Of a stretch of DNA of 51,641 nt, positions 40,176 to 48,950 are shown in pieces. Within the stretch, counting starts at the first letter, position 1; every line of letters begins with the position of its first letter. The notes beneath the pieces were generated by a model. The model was given only the letters and a program-made list of their open reading frames with translations. It made no database searches and was not told where the DNA came from. The stretch is from positions 1-51,641 of the forward strand of contig CAYTTY010000027.1 in NCBI GenBank assembly GCA_964440935.1, given 5' to 3'. This stretch comes from WJJR01 sp964440935. Lineage in GTDB: Bacteria; Zixibacteria; MSB-5A5; WJJR01. Both the position numbers and the translations under genes were made by a program.

Positions 40176-41096
40176 GTGAACACGTTTTTGGTCATCTCGT
40201 TGTGCTTTGTCTGGGGCGCGACGTGGGTGGCCATTAAGATGGGTTTGGAGGGTGCGCCGCCGTATTACTCGGCGGCGTTTCGCTTTGTCATCGCCGCGGT
40301 GGTACTGGCGGGGATTGTATTTATCGGCCGCCGTCCGCTGGCGCGCGAGCGCCGAATTATAGCGTGGACGTTGCTTTCCGGTCTGTTCATGTACTTCGGG
40401 TCGTATGCGGTTGTGTATTACGCCGAGCAGTACATCGCCGCCGGGCTGGCGGCCATTATCTTTTCGACCTTTCCGTTTTTCGTCGCCCTCGGGGCGCACT
40501 TTCATTTGCCTGGTGAGCGGTTGAATTGGCTGAAGATCGTCGGTCTGATTGTCGGATTCTCCGGCGTGGTGGTGATCTTTGGCGGGGGACTGTCGGTACC
40601 CGATCCTGACATCTGGTGGGCAATGGGACTCATGTTGTTGTCACCGATCTTTTCGGCGGTGGCGTCGATCATCGTCAAACGGCATCTCGTGGGTGAAAGT
40701 CCGGTGTCGACCAACTTTCTGCAAATGCTGGTCGGAGTGGCGGTGCTGGTTCCGTTTGCGATGATCAACGAGCAATTCGCCGATATCACGTGGAATGCCA
40801 CGACCATTGGCACGTTCCTCTTTCTGGGGATCTTTGGATCGGCCTACACATTTGTCACTTATTACCACCTGTTGAAAACGGTTGAGGCCACTCGACTGTC
40901 ATTGATTGCGTTTGCCACGCCCGTCGTTGCGACATTGTTGGGATGGCTGATACTCGATGAAACGCTGCGTCTCAGCAGCATCATTGGGGCGGTGTTGGTG
41001 TTTGTCGGGATTTGGATTGTAAATATCCTGGCGGTGCGCAAGAGCGCGACTGAAATCCCGCAGCCGGAATCGGTTCCGGCGCAGGTTGAGGGGTGA
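40176..41096 (+). CDS. EamA/DMT-family transporter
   Basis: 306 aa from GTG 40176. Ten hydrophobic helices form two EamA repeats (ISLCFVWGATWVAIKMGLEG; MLLSPIFSAVASIIVKRH ... LILDETLRLSSIIGAVLVFVGIWIVN). The family exports or imports small metabolites such as amino acids, nucleosides or carboxylates; the substrate cannot be told from sequence. Monocistronic; inner membrane. Confidence 0.9.
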   Translation: MNTFLVISLCFVWGATWVAIKMGLEGAPPYYSAAFRFVIAAVVLAGIVFIGRRPLARERRIIAWTLLSGLFMYFGSYAVVYYAEQYIAAGLAAIIFSTFPFFVALGAHFHLPGERLNWLKIVGLIVGFSGVVVIFGGGLSVPDPDIWWAMGLMLLSPIFSAVASIIVKRHLVGESPVSTNFLQMLVGVAVLVPFAMINEQFADITWNATTIGTFLFLGIFGSAYTFVTYYHLLKTVEATRLSLIAFATPVVATLLGWLILDETLRLSSIIGAVLVFVGIWIVNILAVRKSATEIPQPESVPAQVEG

Positions 41097-41235
41097 GCAA
41101 GTCGGATCGCCGAGCCTGGCTCGGCGTGAGTCCTCGCGGGGTGACCGTAACGAAAAACGTTCAGTGATTGGGTGGCTGGGTGGCTCGGACCTTGGGTCGT
41201 GTTGACAAACCCACATCTACGTCGCGTAGGTGCGG

Positions 41236-41363
41236 CTCTTATAGCGATTGTGCAGACGCGGACGCACGGGCCTGATGGTTCGATCCGCCTCGGCGGACTC
41301 ACCACAATAGGCCCGTGACACCCTGATCCAAACGGAAAGGACTTCTGACAATCGCTCTAAGTC
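41236..41363. repeat. MITE-like intergenic element, copy D
   Basis: The right end, reverse-complemented, reads TTAGAGCGATTGTCAGAA then gtccTTTCCGTTTGGATCAGG and GTGTCACGGGCC. The left end has TATAGCGATTGT (41240-41251) and then diverges. The interior holds a CGGGCCTGATGG...GGCCCG pair. It lies between the convergent transporter and methyltransferase genes. Its right-end subtype matches copy E at the window end. Confidence 0.6.
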
Positions 41364-41378
41364 ATGATCCAGACGTCA

Positions 41379-42224
41379 TCACCCCCGTTTGCGGGCGATC
41401 ATCAGGAAGGTCCCCCGGGGGATGAGGTGGTCGCCGATACGGCGCATGTAGGCTCGTTTCAATGATGATTGATTGGGGCGGGCTTTGTGACAGTTGCGTT
41501 GGTAAACCACCTCGAAGCCATTGCGTGTCAGAAGCTCTTTCAACGTCTTCGGATCGAAGTAGATGACGTGGTGATGTGTGTCGTAATACTTCCCGACGTT
41601 TTTCCTGCGAATGCCGAGCCGTTCGAGCGTGTCTTTGAGACGGTGTGATAGCCCGCGAATGTTGGGTGAGGCAATGAACACAAGTCCGTCGTCACGCAGC
41701 AGGAGGTGAATCCGGCAAATGTAAGCGGCGGGCTCTTTGACATGTTCGAGCACATGATGCATTGTGACCAGATCGAAGGACTTCTCCGGCCAGTCGACGT
41801 TCAGGAAGTCACCCACGTGGACGGTGATCCCCAACTCCTTGGTGACACGTTTCGTTGACGCGTCGCTGACGTCAAACCCCTCGGCGGTCCAGCCGCGCGC
41901 GAGGGCGGCGCGAATCAGATGGCCATTGCCACAGCCGATATCGAGGAGATGGCCCACACGGCCGAAACGTTCAATCAGCGACAGGTAAAAGTCATGACAG
42001 TAGGTGAGCGCTTCCTGCCAGAGGCCGATCTGTTCGGCCTCGTTGTATTCCTCGTAGTAATGGGCGAGATGCTCATCTGAATACGGTGGATTCATAAACT
42101 GCGCGCCGCATGAGTCGCAGCGACCGATCCGCACTTTTCGATAATCGACCTTGTAGAGCCAGAGGCTGGCGCCGTCGCAGACCGGGCAGGTGTGGCGTTC
42201 GGGATCGAAAGGATTGTCCCTCAT
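41379..42224 (-). CDS. class I SAM-dependent methyltransferase with N-terminal zinc ribbon
   Basis: 281 aa from ATG 42224, whose A is also the last base of the upstream TGA (1-nt overlap). Zinc-ribbon cysteines C13-x2-C16 and C36-x2-C39 precede the Rossmann domain (LLDIGCGNGHLIRAAL, VTMHHVLEHVKEPAAYI). This layout is common in methyltransferases of polysaccharide and lipid-modification loci. The acceptor is unknown. Coupled translationally to the patatin/Omp85 gene, though no functional link is evident. Confidence 0.9.
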   Translation of the reverse strand: MRDNPFDPERHTCPVCDGASLWLYKVDYRKVRIGRCDSCGAQFMNPPYSDEHLAHYYEEYNEAEQIGLWQEALTYCHDFYLSLIERFGRVGHLLDIGCGNGHLIRAALARGWTAEGFDVSDASTKRVTKELGITVHVGDFLNVDWPEKSFDLVTMHHVLEHVKEPAAYICRIHLLLRDDGLVFIASPNIRGLSHRLKDTLERLGIRRKNVGKYYDTHHHVIYFDPKTLKELLTRNGFEVVYQRNCHKARPNQSSLKRAYMRRIGDHLIPRGTFLMIARKRG

Positions 42225-44965
42225 CAGAAATCGTATCCCCAACTGAAATAGAATTCGGAGTAATCATCTTCCGACGTTCCGGCCATGATCTTTAGCGGGC
42301 CGAGTGGTGTGTCAAAGGCCACCCCGGCGCCGATTCCGACACGCAGATCTCTGAAGAAGTCGAGTTGCGCCTGATGATCCCACACGGTGCCGACGTCGAT
42401 ACGGCTCACCAGGTAGCTGCGGGTGTACACACGGTACCGTCCGGTGAGCGACGAATGGACCACTTTGTCACCGCGAATCTCGTTGTCGTTGAGCCCCATG
42501 AACGATCCCAGACCGCCGAGGGCGAAGCGTTCGAAAATCGGCAGGCGACGTTCGGCCGTGGCAAACCGCGCACTCAGCATCATGGCCAATGGCTCGCTGA
42601 GACTCTGGACCCACAGCCCCTCACCATCGAAGAGTCGATACACGACGTCACCGCCGAGGAAGTCATCGGCCCAACGGATTTCGGCGGTCAAGCGCCGTCC
42701 GCGTGTGGGGAAATCGCGATTGTCGAGATCATCGAGACGTGCAATCGCCGCGATGCTGGCAACGTCGAGGTTGACTTCCGAGGAGTCGGTGCTCTGTTGC
42801 AAGTCGAGATCATCCACATTGATGCGAACCGCCGCTTGTGCCTGTCGGGAAATATTTTGACCGACATAGAGTTCGACGCCGGTACGATCGGTTTCGAACG
42901 TTCCTGTCTGCACATGATCAGTATAGATGCGTTGTTCGTGGCGACGGCGCTGTACGGTCAGAGCGCCGGTGAGGTAGGTGCGGAGCACCCGGTCGGCCTG
43001 CGCCCGCAGGAAGAACCAGTCGCGGCGCGGGGCGTGCTGGGCATGCGCCACCAGTTCATTGCCAAGGCCCAGCGCGTTAATGCTCGCATATTCAATGAAC
43101 ACGTCCGTCTGATACTCGAGATCATGCCGGAGTCCGAGGCGCAAGGCATCGGTATCCTTCTCATCGACGTGCAGCTCCAGGATGGGGCCGTCTTCGGTGT
43201 GAATGACTTCAGTCGTGATCTGATCGAACAATCCCGATGCCTGCAAGTCGTTGAGACCGCGTTCCACACGTCGGGCATTGTAGGGACTTCCCTTGGTCAT
43301 CGGGAAATTCCGGAGCGCCACCCAGTCTTTCACACTGCGATTTCCCGTCAACGTGACATTGACCAGCCGCGCCTCGTCGATCTGAATCAGCAATTCACCG
43401 TGATCATCGATGGCAATGTGCTGTATGTCGGTCAGCGTGTAATTACGTTGCGCGTAAAACTGAATCAGGCGCTGAGCTGCGGCGGCGATCTCCCAGCGAT
43501 CATGTCGTGCGCCAATTTTGAGATTCAATACACGCCGGAGTTCGATGGCATTGAAGATGGTCGGTGAGGCGAACCGGATCGCGGTGATGACGGGAGGACG
43601 CTCTGCCGTGAGGACCCACCGGGCGGCTGTGCCGCCGGTGTCCGGTTCATACTGGGCAGTCGCCGCCGTCCACCATCCGTCTGCGACCGCATCGGTCAGC
43701 AACTCACGCAATATCTTCCCATCGATGAGATCGTCATTTCGCACATACCGGAGAACGGACTCCGGACAGCCCGACAGGTGCATGTTGCGATCCAACTGCA
43801 GGATGCCCGTCAGGGTTGATTGAATGGAATCGCGTTTGGGTTCATGATCATTGTGGAAGTCGGTGACAATCCGGGCCGCGACACGTTGTCCCGTTGCATA
43901 TCCGTTGGCGATCAGGGTGTCAATGGCGCCAAAGTCGAGGTTGGAAATCGTTCCCGGATCGGGGTTGCACACATAGTCGGCGGCTTTCAGCGATGCGTTG
44001 ATGAGGGGGGTGGTCATCACGGTCGTCGCCTGATTGGCCACCGAATAGAGATCGTTAAGCTCACCGGCATTGGCCAGGCCGGACGCGGTGTTCACCGCAA
44101 CGACGGGTGCATCGGTGAGTGAGTCGGCCAGGTGAACCGGCAATGGGTCGACCAATCCCCCGTCGGCATAAAGGACCGAGTCCTCACGCAGGGGTGAAAT
44201 CGCGAGGGGGAAGGCCATGGCCGCCCGCATGGCGTAGGCGATTTCGCCGCCCTTGAAGGCGACACGCCGACCCGACGACAGTTCTGTGGCAACCGCACGA
44301 TAGCGAATCGGCAGTTGATCGAAGTCGGCTTCGCAACGGTAGGTGGCGCCCTGTGTGAGATTTGACAGGAAGTTGTAGAGAATCTGCCCGCTGGTGGCGC
44401 CGCTGGGCCATTGCGGTTTGAAGTTGCGTATGGGAATACTGAGAAACCAGTTGGCTTCCTTGCTCTTCTGCGACAACAACAATTGCGCGCGTGGTGGCGA
44501 CTCGCGCAGCAACGCGCCCCATTCGATACTACATGCCAGCGATTCGAGGGAATCGGGACTGATGCCGGTGGCATACAGACCGCCAACGATGGCGCCCATA
44601 GAGACGCCACAGATCAGCTCGATATCGATCCCGGCATCTTCGAATGCTCTCAGCACGCCGATCTGAGCGAGCCCACGAGCGCCGCCGCCCGACAGCGCCA
44701 GTGCGACGCGCGGTCGACCGGGGCGTTCCGCCAGTCGTCCCTGCTCCACCAGCTGTTCGAGACTGGGAGCACTGGTGTGAATCGTATGGACTTCAGTGGT
44801 TGGCTCGAAGGTCGATTCGGATGCGACAAGCGTGCTCGCCAGTGTGAGCCAGAGTGCAAGCGTCAGGACCGGCACAACACAGGCTCGATAAACACGGTTG
44901 TCAAAGGAGCAGGTGAAATGTTCCCGTTGCGGATTGGCTGGATGCTCATTTCGTGGCGAAGTCAT
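42224..44965 (-). CDS. patatin-like phospholipase with POTRA and Omp85 beta-barrel
   Basis: 913 aa. Signal region at residues 28-50 (VVPVLTLALWLTLASTLVAS). Patatin domain 86-290: oxyanion GGGARG (93-98), nucleophile in GVSMG (Ser122), catalytic Asp in ADGG (267-270). POTRA-like repeats at about 470-620 (VNVTLTGNRSVKDWVALRNFPMTKG). A BamA/FhaC-type barrel follows to the C-terminus, ending in Phe (YFSWGYDF). This is the type Vd/PlpD-like layout common in Bacteroidetes relatives: a lipase exposed from or handled at the outer membrane. All three catalytic elements are intact. Supports a diderm envelope. Confidence 0.95.
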   Translation of the reverse strand: MTSPRNEHPANPQREHFTCSFDNRVYRACVVPVLTLALWLTLASTLVASESTFEPTTEVHTIHTSAPSLEQLVEQGRLAERPGRPRVALALSGGGARGLAQIGVLRAFEDAGIDIELICGVSMGAIVGGLYATGISPDSLESLACSIEWGALLRESPPRAQLLLSQKSKEANWFLSIPIRNFKPQWPSGATSGQILYNFLSNLTQGATYRCEADFDQLPIRYRAVATELSSGRRVAFKGGEIAYAMRAAMAFPLAISPLREDSVLYADGGLVDPLPVHLADSLTDAPVVAVNTASGLANAGELNDLYSVANQATTVMTTPLINASLKAADYVCNPDPGTISNLDFGAIDTLIANGYATGQRVAARIVTDFHNDHEPKRDSIQSTLTGILQLDRNMHLSGCPESVLRYVRNDDLIDGKILRELLTDAVADGWWTAATAQYEPDTGGTAARWVLTAERPPVITAIRFASPTIFNAIELRRVLNLKIGARHDRWEIAAAAQRLIQFYAQRNYTLTDIQHIAIDDHGELLIQIDEARLVNVTLTGNRSVKDWVALRNFPMTKGSPYNARRVERGLNDLQASGLFDQITTEVIHTEDGPILELHVDEKDTDALRLGLRHDLEYQTDVFIEYASINALGLGNELVAHAQHAPRRDWFFLRAQADRVLRTYLTGALTVQRRRHEQRIYTDHVQTGTFETDRTGVELYVGQNISRQAQAAVRINVDDLDLQQSTDSSEVNLDVASIAAIARLDDLDNRDFPTRGRRLTAEIRWADDFLGGDVVYRLFDGEGLWVQSLSEPLAMMLSARFATAERRLPIFERFALGGLGSFMGLNDNEIRGDKVVHSSLTGRYRVYTRSYLVSRIDVGTVWDHQAQLDFFRDLRVGIGAGVAFDTPLGPLKIMAGTSEDDYSEFYFSWGYDF

Positions 44966-45161
44966 TGGCAGATTATCCCGGCGCGTGTGTATGAATGTAG
45001 TGGCGAGCCGTCCGATTCAAACGGGATTTTCGCCTTAAACCGTTTGCGGGGAATGGGCTTGAGTTCGCGTGGCGGTGGCGATTACTTGCAGCCTCGTTGC
45101 GGCAGACCGACTTGCACCGGCCCAGCGTCCGGAGTCGTCTCAAATTTATCCTGGATACCGC

Positions 45162-45602
45162 ATGACACGAGACACATCGATACGGTACTGGCGGATCGCT
45201 GCCGTCATTTACGCGATCCTGGTCGTCACCGTGTCGTCGTGGGGGGGTGCGTCGCTGCCTAACGTCGGTGAAGGGGATCTGGACAAGATCCTGCATCTGA
45301 TTCAGTATGCGGTGCTCGGATTCCTGGCGGCCCGGGGCTGGGGACCACAGCGACAGTCGGATACCGCTGCGTGGCTTACCTGGTTGCCGGGGGCGGTACT
45401 GCTGGTCTTTGCCGCGGCGGATGAGTATCACCAGAAGTGGATTCCGGGACGGTATGCTGAAGTGGGTGATTGGGTGTCAGACGTGCTGGGGATTGCGATT
45501 GGGTATTTTGCCGGCATTGTCCTGAATCGTCGGCGCGCGGCACGGGATATGAGGGAACCCCGGGCAGGCGATGCTGTTACGGTGCCCGATGAGTCCGATT
45601 GA
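45162..45602 (+). CDS. VanZ-like membrane protein
   Basis: 146 aa from ATG 45162 (MTRDTSIRYWRI); an upstream in-frame extension to 45069 is not preferred. Four hydrophobic segments plus the VanZ family motif DKILHLIQYAVLGFLAAR...ADEYHQKWIPGRYAEVGDWVSDVLG. Function is poorly known in the family (VanZ raises teicoplanin resistance in enterococci). It lies 35 bp before the SDR gene and may be the first gene of that operon by position only. Confidence 0.85.
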   Translation: MTRDTSIRYWRIAAVIYAILVVTVSSWGGASLPNVGEGDLDKILHLIQYAVLGFLAARGWGPQRQSDTAAWLTWLPGAVLLVFAAADEYHQKWIPGRYAEVGDWVSDVLGIAIGYFAGIVLNRRRAARDMREPRAGDAVTVPDESD

Positions 45603-45637
45603 GTATGTTTGAGTAGAGAACAGATGGGAGTTTTGAC

Positions 45638-46399
45638 ATGGCTGACGGAGCATTTGCCAACCGCATTGCGTTGATCACCGGAGCCGGATCGGGCATCGGA
45701 CGCGGTATTGCCGAACGGTTGTCGCGCGATGGGGCGCATGTCGTGTTGCATGGACGGACCAAATCGAAGCTGGACGAAACGGCCTCGTTGCTCAGGGGGC
45801 CGTCGACAGTGATTGAGGGCGATATCAGCAGCATCGATGATAACGCGCGCACTGCGCAGCGCGTCGCTGACGAGTTGGACGGTCTGGACATCCTTGTCAA
45901 CAATGCCGCACATTACTTCCGCGCATCGGTCGAAGAGCTTGCATGGGAGGATCTCCGACAGATGTACGAGGTGAACCTGTTTGGCTTAACCGATCTGACG
46001 AAGCAGTTGCTGACCTTGTTACGCAACAGCACACCGTCGGGATGCGTGATCAACATATCGTCGACCGCTGCCTTGGGGCCGAGCGCCAAGAGTCTGGCCT
46101 ATGCCAGTTCGAAGCAAGCAGTGATCTATGCGACCGGTACAATGGCGGCCGAATGGGCGCCCGACGTGCGGGTCAACTGCATTGCTCCCGGGTTTGTTGA
46201 CACACCGATTCACCGTCAACGGGGGATGACCGACCAACAGGTGCGTGAGTTTCTTGATTCGCTCGGTGAGAAGCACCCGATGGGACGGGTGGGCAAACCC
46301 GAAGACATCGCCGGGGCGGTGGCGTATTTGGCATCACCCGATGCGCACTGGGTGACCGGGTCGACGTTGGTGGTGGATGGAGGGTATCAGGTCGGATGA
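45638..46399 (+). CDS. short-chain dehydrogenase/reductase, candidate pterin reductase
   Basis: 253 aa classical SDR: cofactor loop TGAGSGIG (14-21), NNAAHY, catalytic Ser in INISSTAALG, YASSK (Tyr-x3-Lys), IAPGFVDTP, and VTGSTLVVDGGYQVG at the end. An R-T-K following the second beta strand (LHGRTKSKL) suggests NADP(H). It overlaps the PTPS gene by 4 nt. Because GTP cyclohydrolase I and two PTPS homologues follow, a sepiapterin- or dihydropterin-reductase role is plausible. The SDR alone does not prove this. Confidence 0.85.
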   Translation: MADGAFANRIALITGAGSGIGRGIAERLSRDGAHVVLHGRTKSKLDETASLLRGPSTVIEGDISSIDDNARTAQRVADELDGLDILVNNAAHYFRASVEELAWEDLRQMYEVNLFGLTDLTKQLLTLLRNSTPSGCVINISSTAALGPSAKSLAYASSKQAVIYATGTMAAEWAPDVRVNCIAPGFVDTPIHRQRGMTDQQVREFLDSLGEKHPMGRVGKPEDIAGAVAYLASPDAHWVTGSTLVVDGGYQVG

Positions 46400-46803
46400 T
46401 TGCCGTTACACGACGCGCCTATTTCTGCGCCGGGCACCGGTATTGGCGCCATGATTGGAGCGCGGAGAAAAACCGCGAGATGTTCGGAGCGTGCGCCAAC
46501 GAACACGGACACGGTCACAACTATATGCTCGACGTGACACTCGAAGGCGAAGTCGATGCGAAGACCGGGATGCTGATCAACCTGACTGAGCTTGACCAGA
46601 TGGTGCAGGAACGGATCATTGCGCGGCTCGATCATCGCAATCTGAACATGGATATCCCCGAGCTGGCCGAGGAGATCCCGACCACCGAAGTGCTGGCGCG
46701 GTTTATCTTTCAACAACTCGATGGCACTTTTTCGACGGGGCGGTTGACACGCGTGCGGGTGTACGAATCCGATGATCTATGGGCCGAGTGCCGCCGAGAT
46801 TAA
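46396..46803 (+). CDS. 6-pyruvoyl-tetrahydropterin synthase family protein, canonical active site
   Basis: 135 aa. Zinc ligands H14 (CAGH), H39 and H41 (EHGHGHNY), catalytic C33 (GACANEHG), D79-H80 in LDHRNLN and the substrate Glu in VRVYES. The sequence follows animal-type PTPS closely (NREMFGACANEHGHGHNY, GEVDAKTGMLINLTELDQMV) rather than short QueD. It converts 7,8-dihydroneopterin triphosphate to 6-pyruvoyl-tetrahydropterin; QueD-type activity is the alternative. ATGA overlap with the SDR and 3 bp from the second PTPS-like gene. Confidence 0.92.
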   Translation: MIAVTRRAYFCAGHRYWRHDWSAEKNREMFGACANEHGHGHNYMLDVTLEGEVDAKTGMLINLTELDQMVQERIIARLDHRNLNMDIPELAEEIPTTEVLARFIFQQLDGTFSTGRLTRVRVYESDDLWAECRRD

Positions 46804-46806
46804 GCG

Positions 46807-47229
46807 ATGAGTGATCGGACTGATTCAGTAACATACGCCGTCTGTGTCACCCGGACGTATTCGGCGGCGCATCGGCTGGCCTCGCCCGATTTGACGGATG
46901 ATGAGAACCTTCGCATCTATGGAAAGTGCGCGCATCCCGGTGGTCATGGACACGATTATCGGTTCGAGTTTGTTGTCAGCGCGGACGCATTGACCGACCA
47001 TGTTGTAATCGGCCGAGAGTGGTTGGCCAGGCGTATCGATGAGCATGTCAAACCGCAGTTTGACTGTGTGAACCTCAACGAGACGGTCGGTGGGGATGAC
47101 GTGACCAGCGGCGAGAACCTGGTGCGCAAGGCGTGGGAACTGCTGGTTGGACAATTACCGTCCCATGTCTCGTTGCGTGTTCATTTGTATGAAACGCGTA
47201 AGAACTCATTTTGCTATCCGCCGGACTGA
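46807..47229 (+). CDS. second PTPS-like protein with altered catalytic His
   Basis: 140 aa. Zinc ligands H22 (SAAH), H47 and H49 (GGHGHDY), the catalytic-type C41 (YGKCAHPGG) and the Glu in VHLYETRKN are kept. The Asp-His pair of the triad reads D86-C87 (FDCVNLNE) instead of Asp-His. Only low identity to its neighbour at 46396, so it is not a recent duplicate. It could act as a different pterin lyase/epimerase or as a partner subunit. Lies 3 bp after PTPS-1 and 39 bp before folE, one operon. Confidence 0.85.
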   Translation: MSDRTDSVTYAVCVTRTYSAAHRLASPDLTDDENLRIYGKCAHPGGHGHDYRFEFVVSADALTDHVVIGREWLARRIDEHVKPQFDCVNLNETVGGDDVTSGENLVRKAWELLVGQLPSHVSLRVHLYETRKNSFCYPPD

Positions 47230-47268
47230 TCCGGCATACGATTCACCGTTTGTGGAACGGAGTTCGTG

Positions 47269-47835
47269 ATGGTCAGAGAAGAAACGATTCGTCAGTTGCT
47301 CGAAGAGATCGGCGAGGATCCCAATCGCGAGGGGTTGCAGCGCACACCGGAGCGTGTGGCCAAGGCGTATGATTTCCTCACGCGCGGCTACAAGGAAGAT
47401 CCGCGGACGATTATCAATGATGCACTGTTCACCGAAGAGAACAAAGAAATGGTGGTCGTGCGCGATATCGACTTCTACAGTCTGTGCGAGCACCACATGC
47501 TGCCGTTTTTTGGCAAGTGCCATGTCGCATACATACCCGATCACAAGATTGTCGGCCTCTCCAAATTGGCGCGGCTGGTCGAGCTGTTCTCGCGACGTCT
47601 GCAGGTTCAGGAACGGATGACCAAGCAGATCGCCGACACGGTCGAAGAAGTCCTCGAACCGTTGGGCGTCGGCGTGGTGATGGAAGCGGTGCATCTGTGT
47701 ATGCAGATGCGTGGGGTGGAGAAGCAGAACTCGGTCGCCGTCACCTCTCACATGCTCGGTTCCTTCCGCCATTCGCCGGAGACGCGGGCGGAGTTTCTGA
47801 ATTTGATTCATTCAACGGCGGGGCGGGGGGTGTAG
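47269..47835 (+). CDS. folE: GTP cyclohydrolase I
   Basis: 188 aa from ATG 47269 (a GTG directly before is possible); GGAG lies upstream. Active-site blocks EDPNREGLQRTPERVAKAY, FYSLCEHHMLPFFGKCHVAYIPDHKIVGLSKLARLVELFSRRLQVQERMT and VHLCMQMRGV, with the zinc Cys/His residues. It makes dihydroneopterin triphosphate from GTP (EC 3.5.4.16), the substrate of PTPS. Last gene of the SDR-PTPS-PTPS-folE set. Confidence 0.97.
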   Translation: MVREETIRQLLEEIGEDPNREGLQRTPERVAKAYDFLTRGYKEDPRTIINDALFTEENKEMVVVRDIDFYSLCEHHMLPFFGKCHVAYIPDHKIVGLSKLARLVELFSRRLQVQERMTKQIADTVEEVLEPLGVGVVMEAVHLCMQMRGVEKQNSVAVTSHMLGSFRHSPETRAEFLNLIHSTAGRGV

Positions 47836-47902
47836 ATGAGATCCAATACCCTAATATCCGCCGATCGACCGACTGTGGATTCTCGAGACGTAGTTTGAAT
47901 CA

Positions 47903-48808
47903 ATGATCTACCGCATTACCAACAAGCTGGCCAAGAAGCTCCATCTCAAGGATCTTCCGGATGCTGCAGCGGACAGTGCACCGCTGGCCGACTGGACAGC
48001 CAACCTCATCGTCGCCAATCGTCATCAGTACATATTGATCACCAACGGTGTAACTCTGTACTCCATTGTTATTCGGGGTGCAGGAATTACGGACGGCGAA
48101 TCGTTCCACGAAGCCGTGATGGCCCGTCTCAACGAGGATCTTACGGCAAACGGGATGTCGTACTTTCTCGACAAGCAGTTGCAGCCGCATGTGAATAATG
48201 TCGAATTCGCGAAAACGTCGGGTCGCCGGGTACTGGGTTCCATGACCGATTTCAAGCATACGGTGAACGCATGTATGGCCGGCGGCATGGAGGCTCTGCT
48301 CGACATCAATCGCGAGTTAAACACAACGCCAATGCGCCCACTCGACTATCAGTATCCGCGAAGCGAGCTTTATCGATTGATTCTCCACAACGCCGGGGGG
48401 GCCGACACGATTCGTCAAGAGTTGCAGCGGCCCGTCTCTGAGATCACGTTTGGCTCACCCGAATGGAACTTTTTCAATGAAAAAAATCAGTTAGTTCTCA
48501 CAGACATGCTGGAGTCGGGCATGGACCCGGATTACAAGGAGTGGTTCACGCACACGTTTCGGGTTTATGTCGAAGACTCCTGTCCGAGGCTGTGTGCGTT
48601 GCTTTTGGCGATGGGATATGTGGTTACAGAAGGCGGGTTGCATGCCGGCAACGAGGAAGGCGAGTTCTGGCTCGTCGAGTGTACACGATTGCGGGACTTG
48701 CGGGTGCCGGTCGTGATGCACGATACAATCGAGCTGGCCAACACCGGCCTGCAATGGGATGCGATGTATTGTGGGTGGCGGGTTGAGGAGAAGCGTATTG
48801 TGCCGTAA
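47903..48808 (+). CDS. DUF6933-like domain fused to RraB-like domain
   Basis: 301 aa. Residues 1-165 (MIYRITNKLAKKLHLKDLP, PLADWTANLIVANRHQYILITNGVTLYSIVI, VLGSMTDF) match the DUF6933 pattern, function unknown. Residues about 195-301 (DMLESGMDPDYKEWFTHTFRVY, LLLAMGYVVTEGG, FWLVECTRLRDLRVPVVMHDTI, AMYCGWRVEE) resemble ribonuclease E inhibitor RraB, though this similarity is judged by eye only. No signal peptide. It is 67 bp after folE and probably not part of that pathway. Confidence 0.65.
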   Translation: MIYRITNKLAKKLHLKDLPDAAADSAPLADWTANLIVANRHQYILITNGVTLYSIVIRGAGITDGESFHEAVMARLNEDLTANGMSYFLDKQLQPHVNNVEFAKTSGRRVLGSMTDFKHTVNACMAGGMEALLDINRELNTTPMRPLDYQYPRSELYRLILHNAGGADTIRQELQRPVSEITFGSPEWNFFNEKNQLVLTDMLESGMDPDYKEWFTHTFRVYVEDSCPRLCALLLAMGYVVTEGGLHAGNEEGEFWLVECTRLRDLRVPVVMHDTIELANTGLQWDAMYCGWRVEEKRIVP

Positions 48809-48950
48809 CATGGGCATTGGTAGTGACGGCATCGGATGTTCTTGCGAGGTAACGTCGTGCGCAACATGGCGACACTCCTACGGAACCTCAATCAGCGTTC
48901 GTCACTATAAGCATCAAGGCAGCGTGACAAGTTAAGGGTGGAGGTCATTG

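Noticed and set aside
42365..43567. 400-aa open frame on the plus strand
   Set aside because: Antisense shadow of the patatin/Omp85 gene, whose domains are unmistakable.
46807..47229. Recent tandem duplication of PTPS
   Set aside because: The two neighbours differ greatly in sequence and in a catalytic residue, so they are old paralogues.
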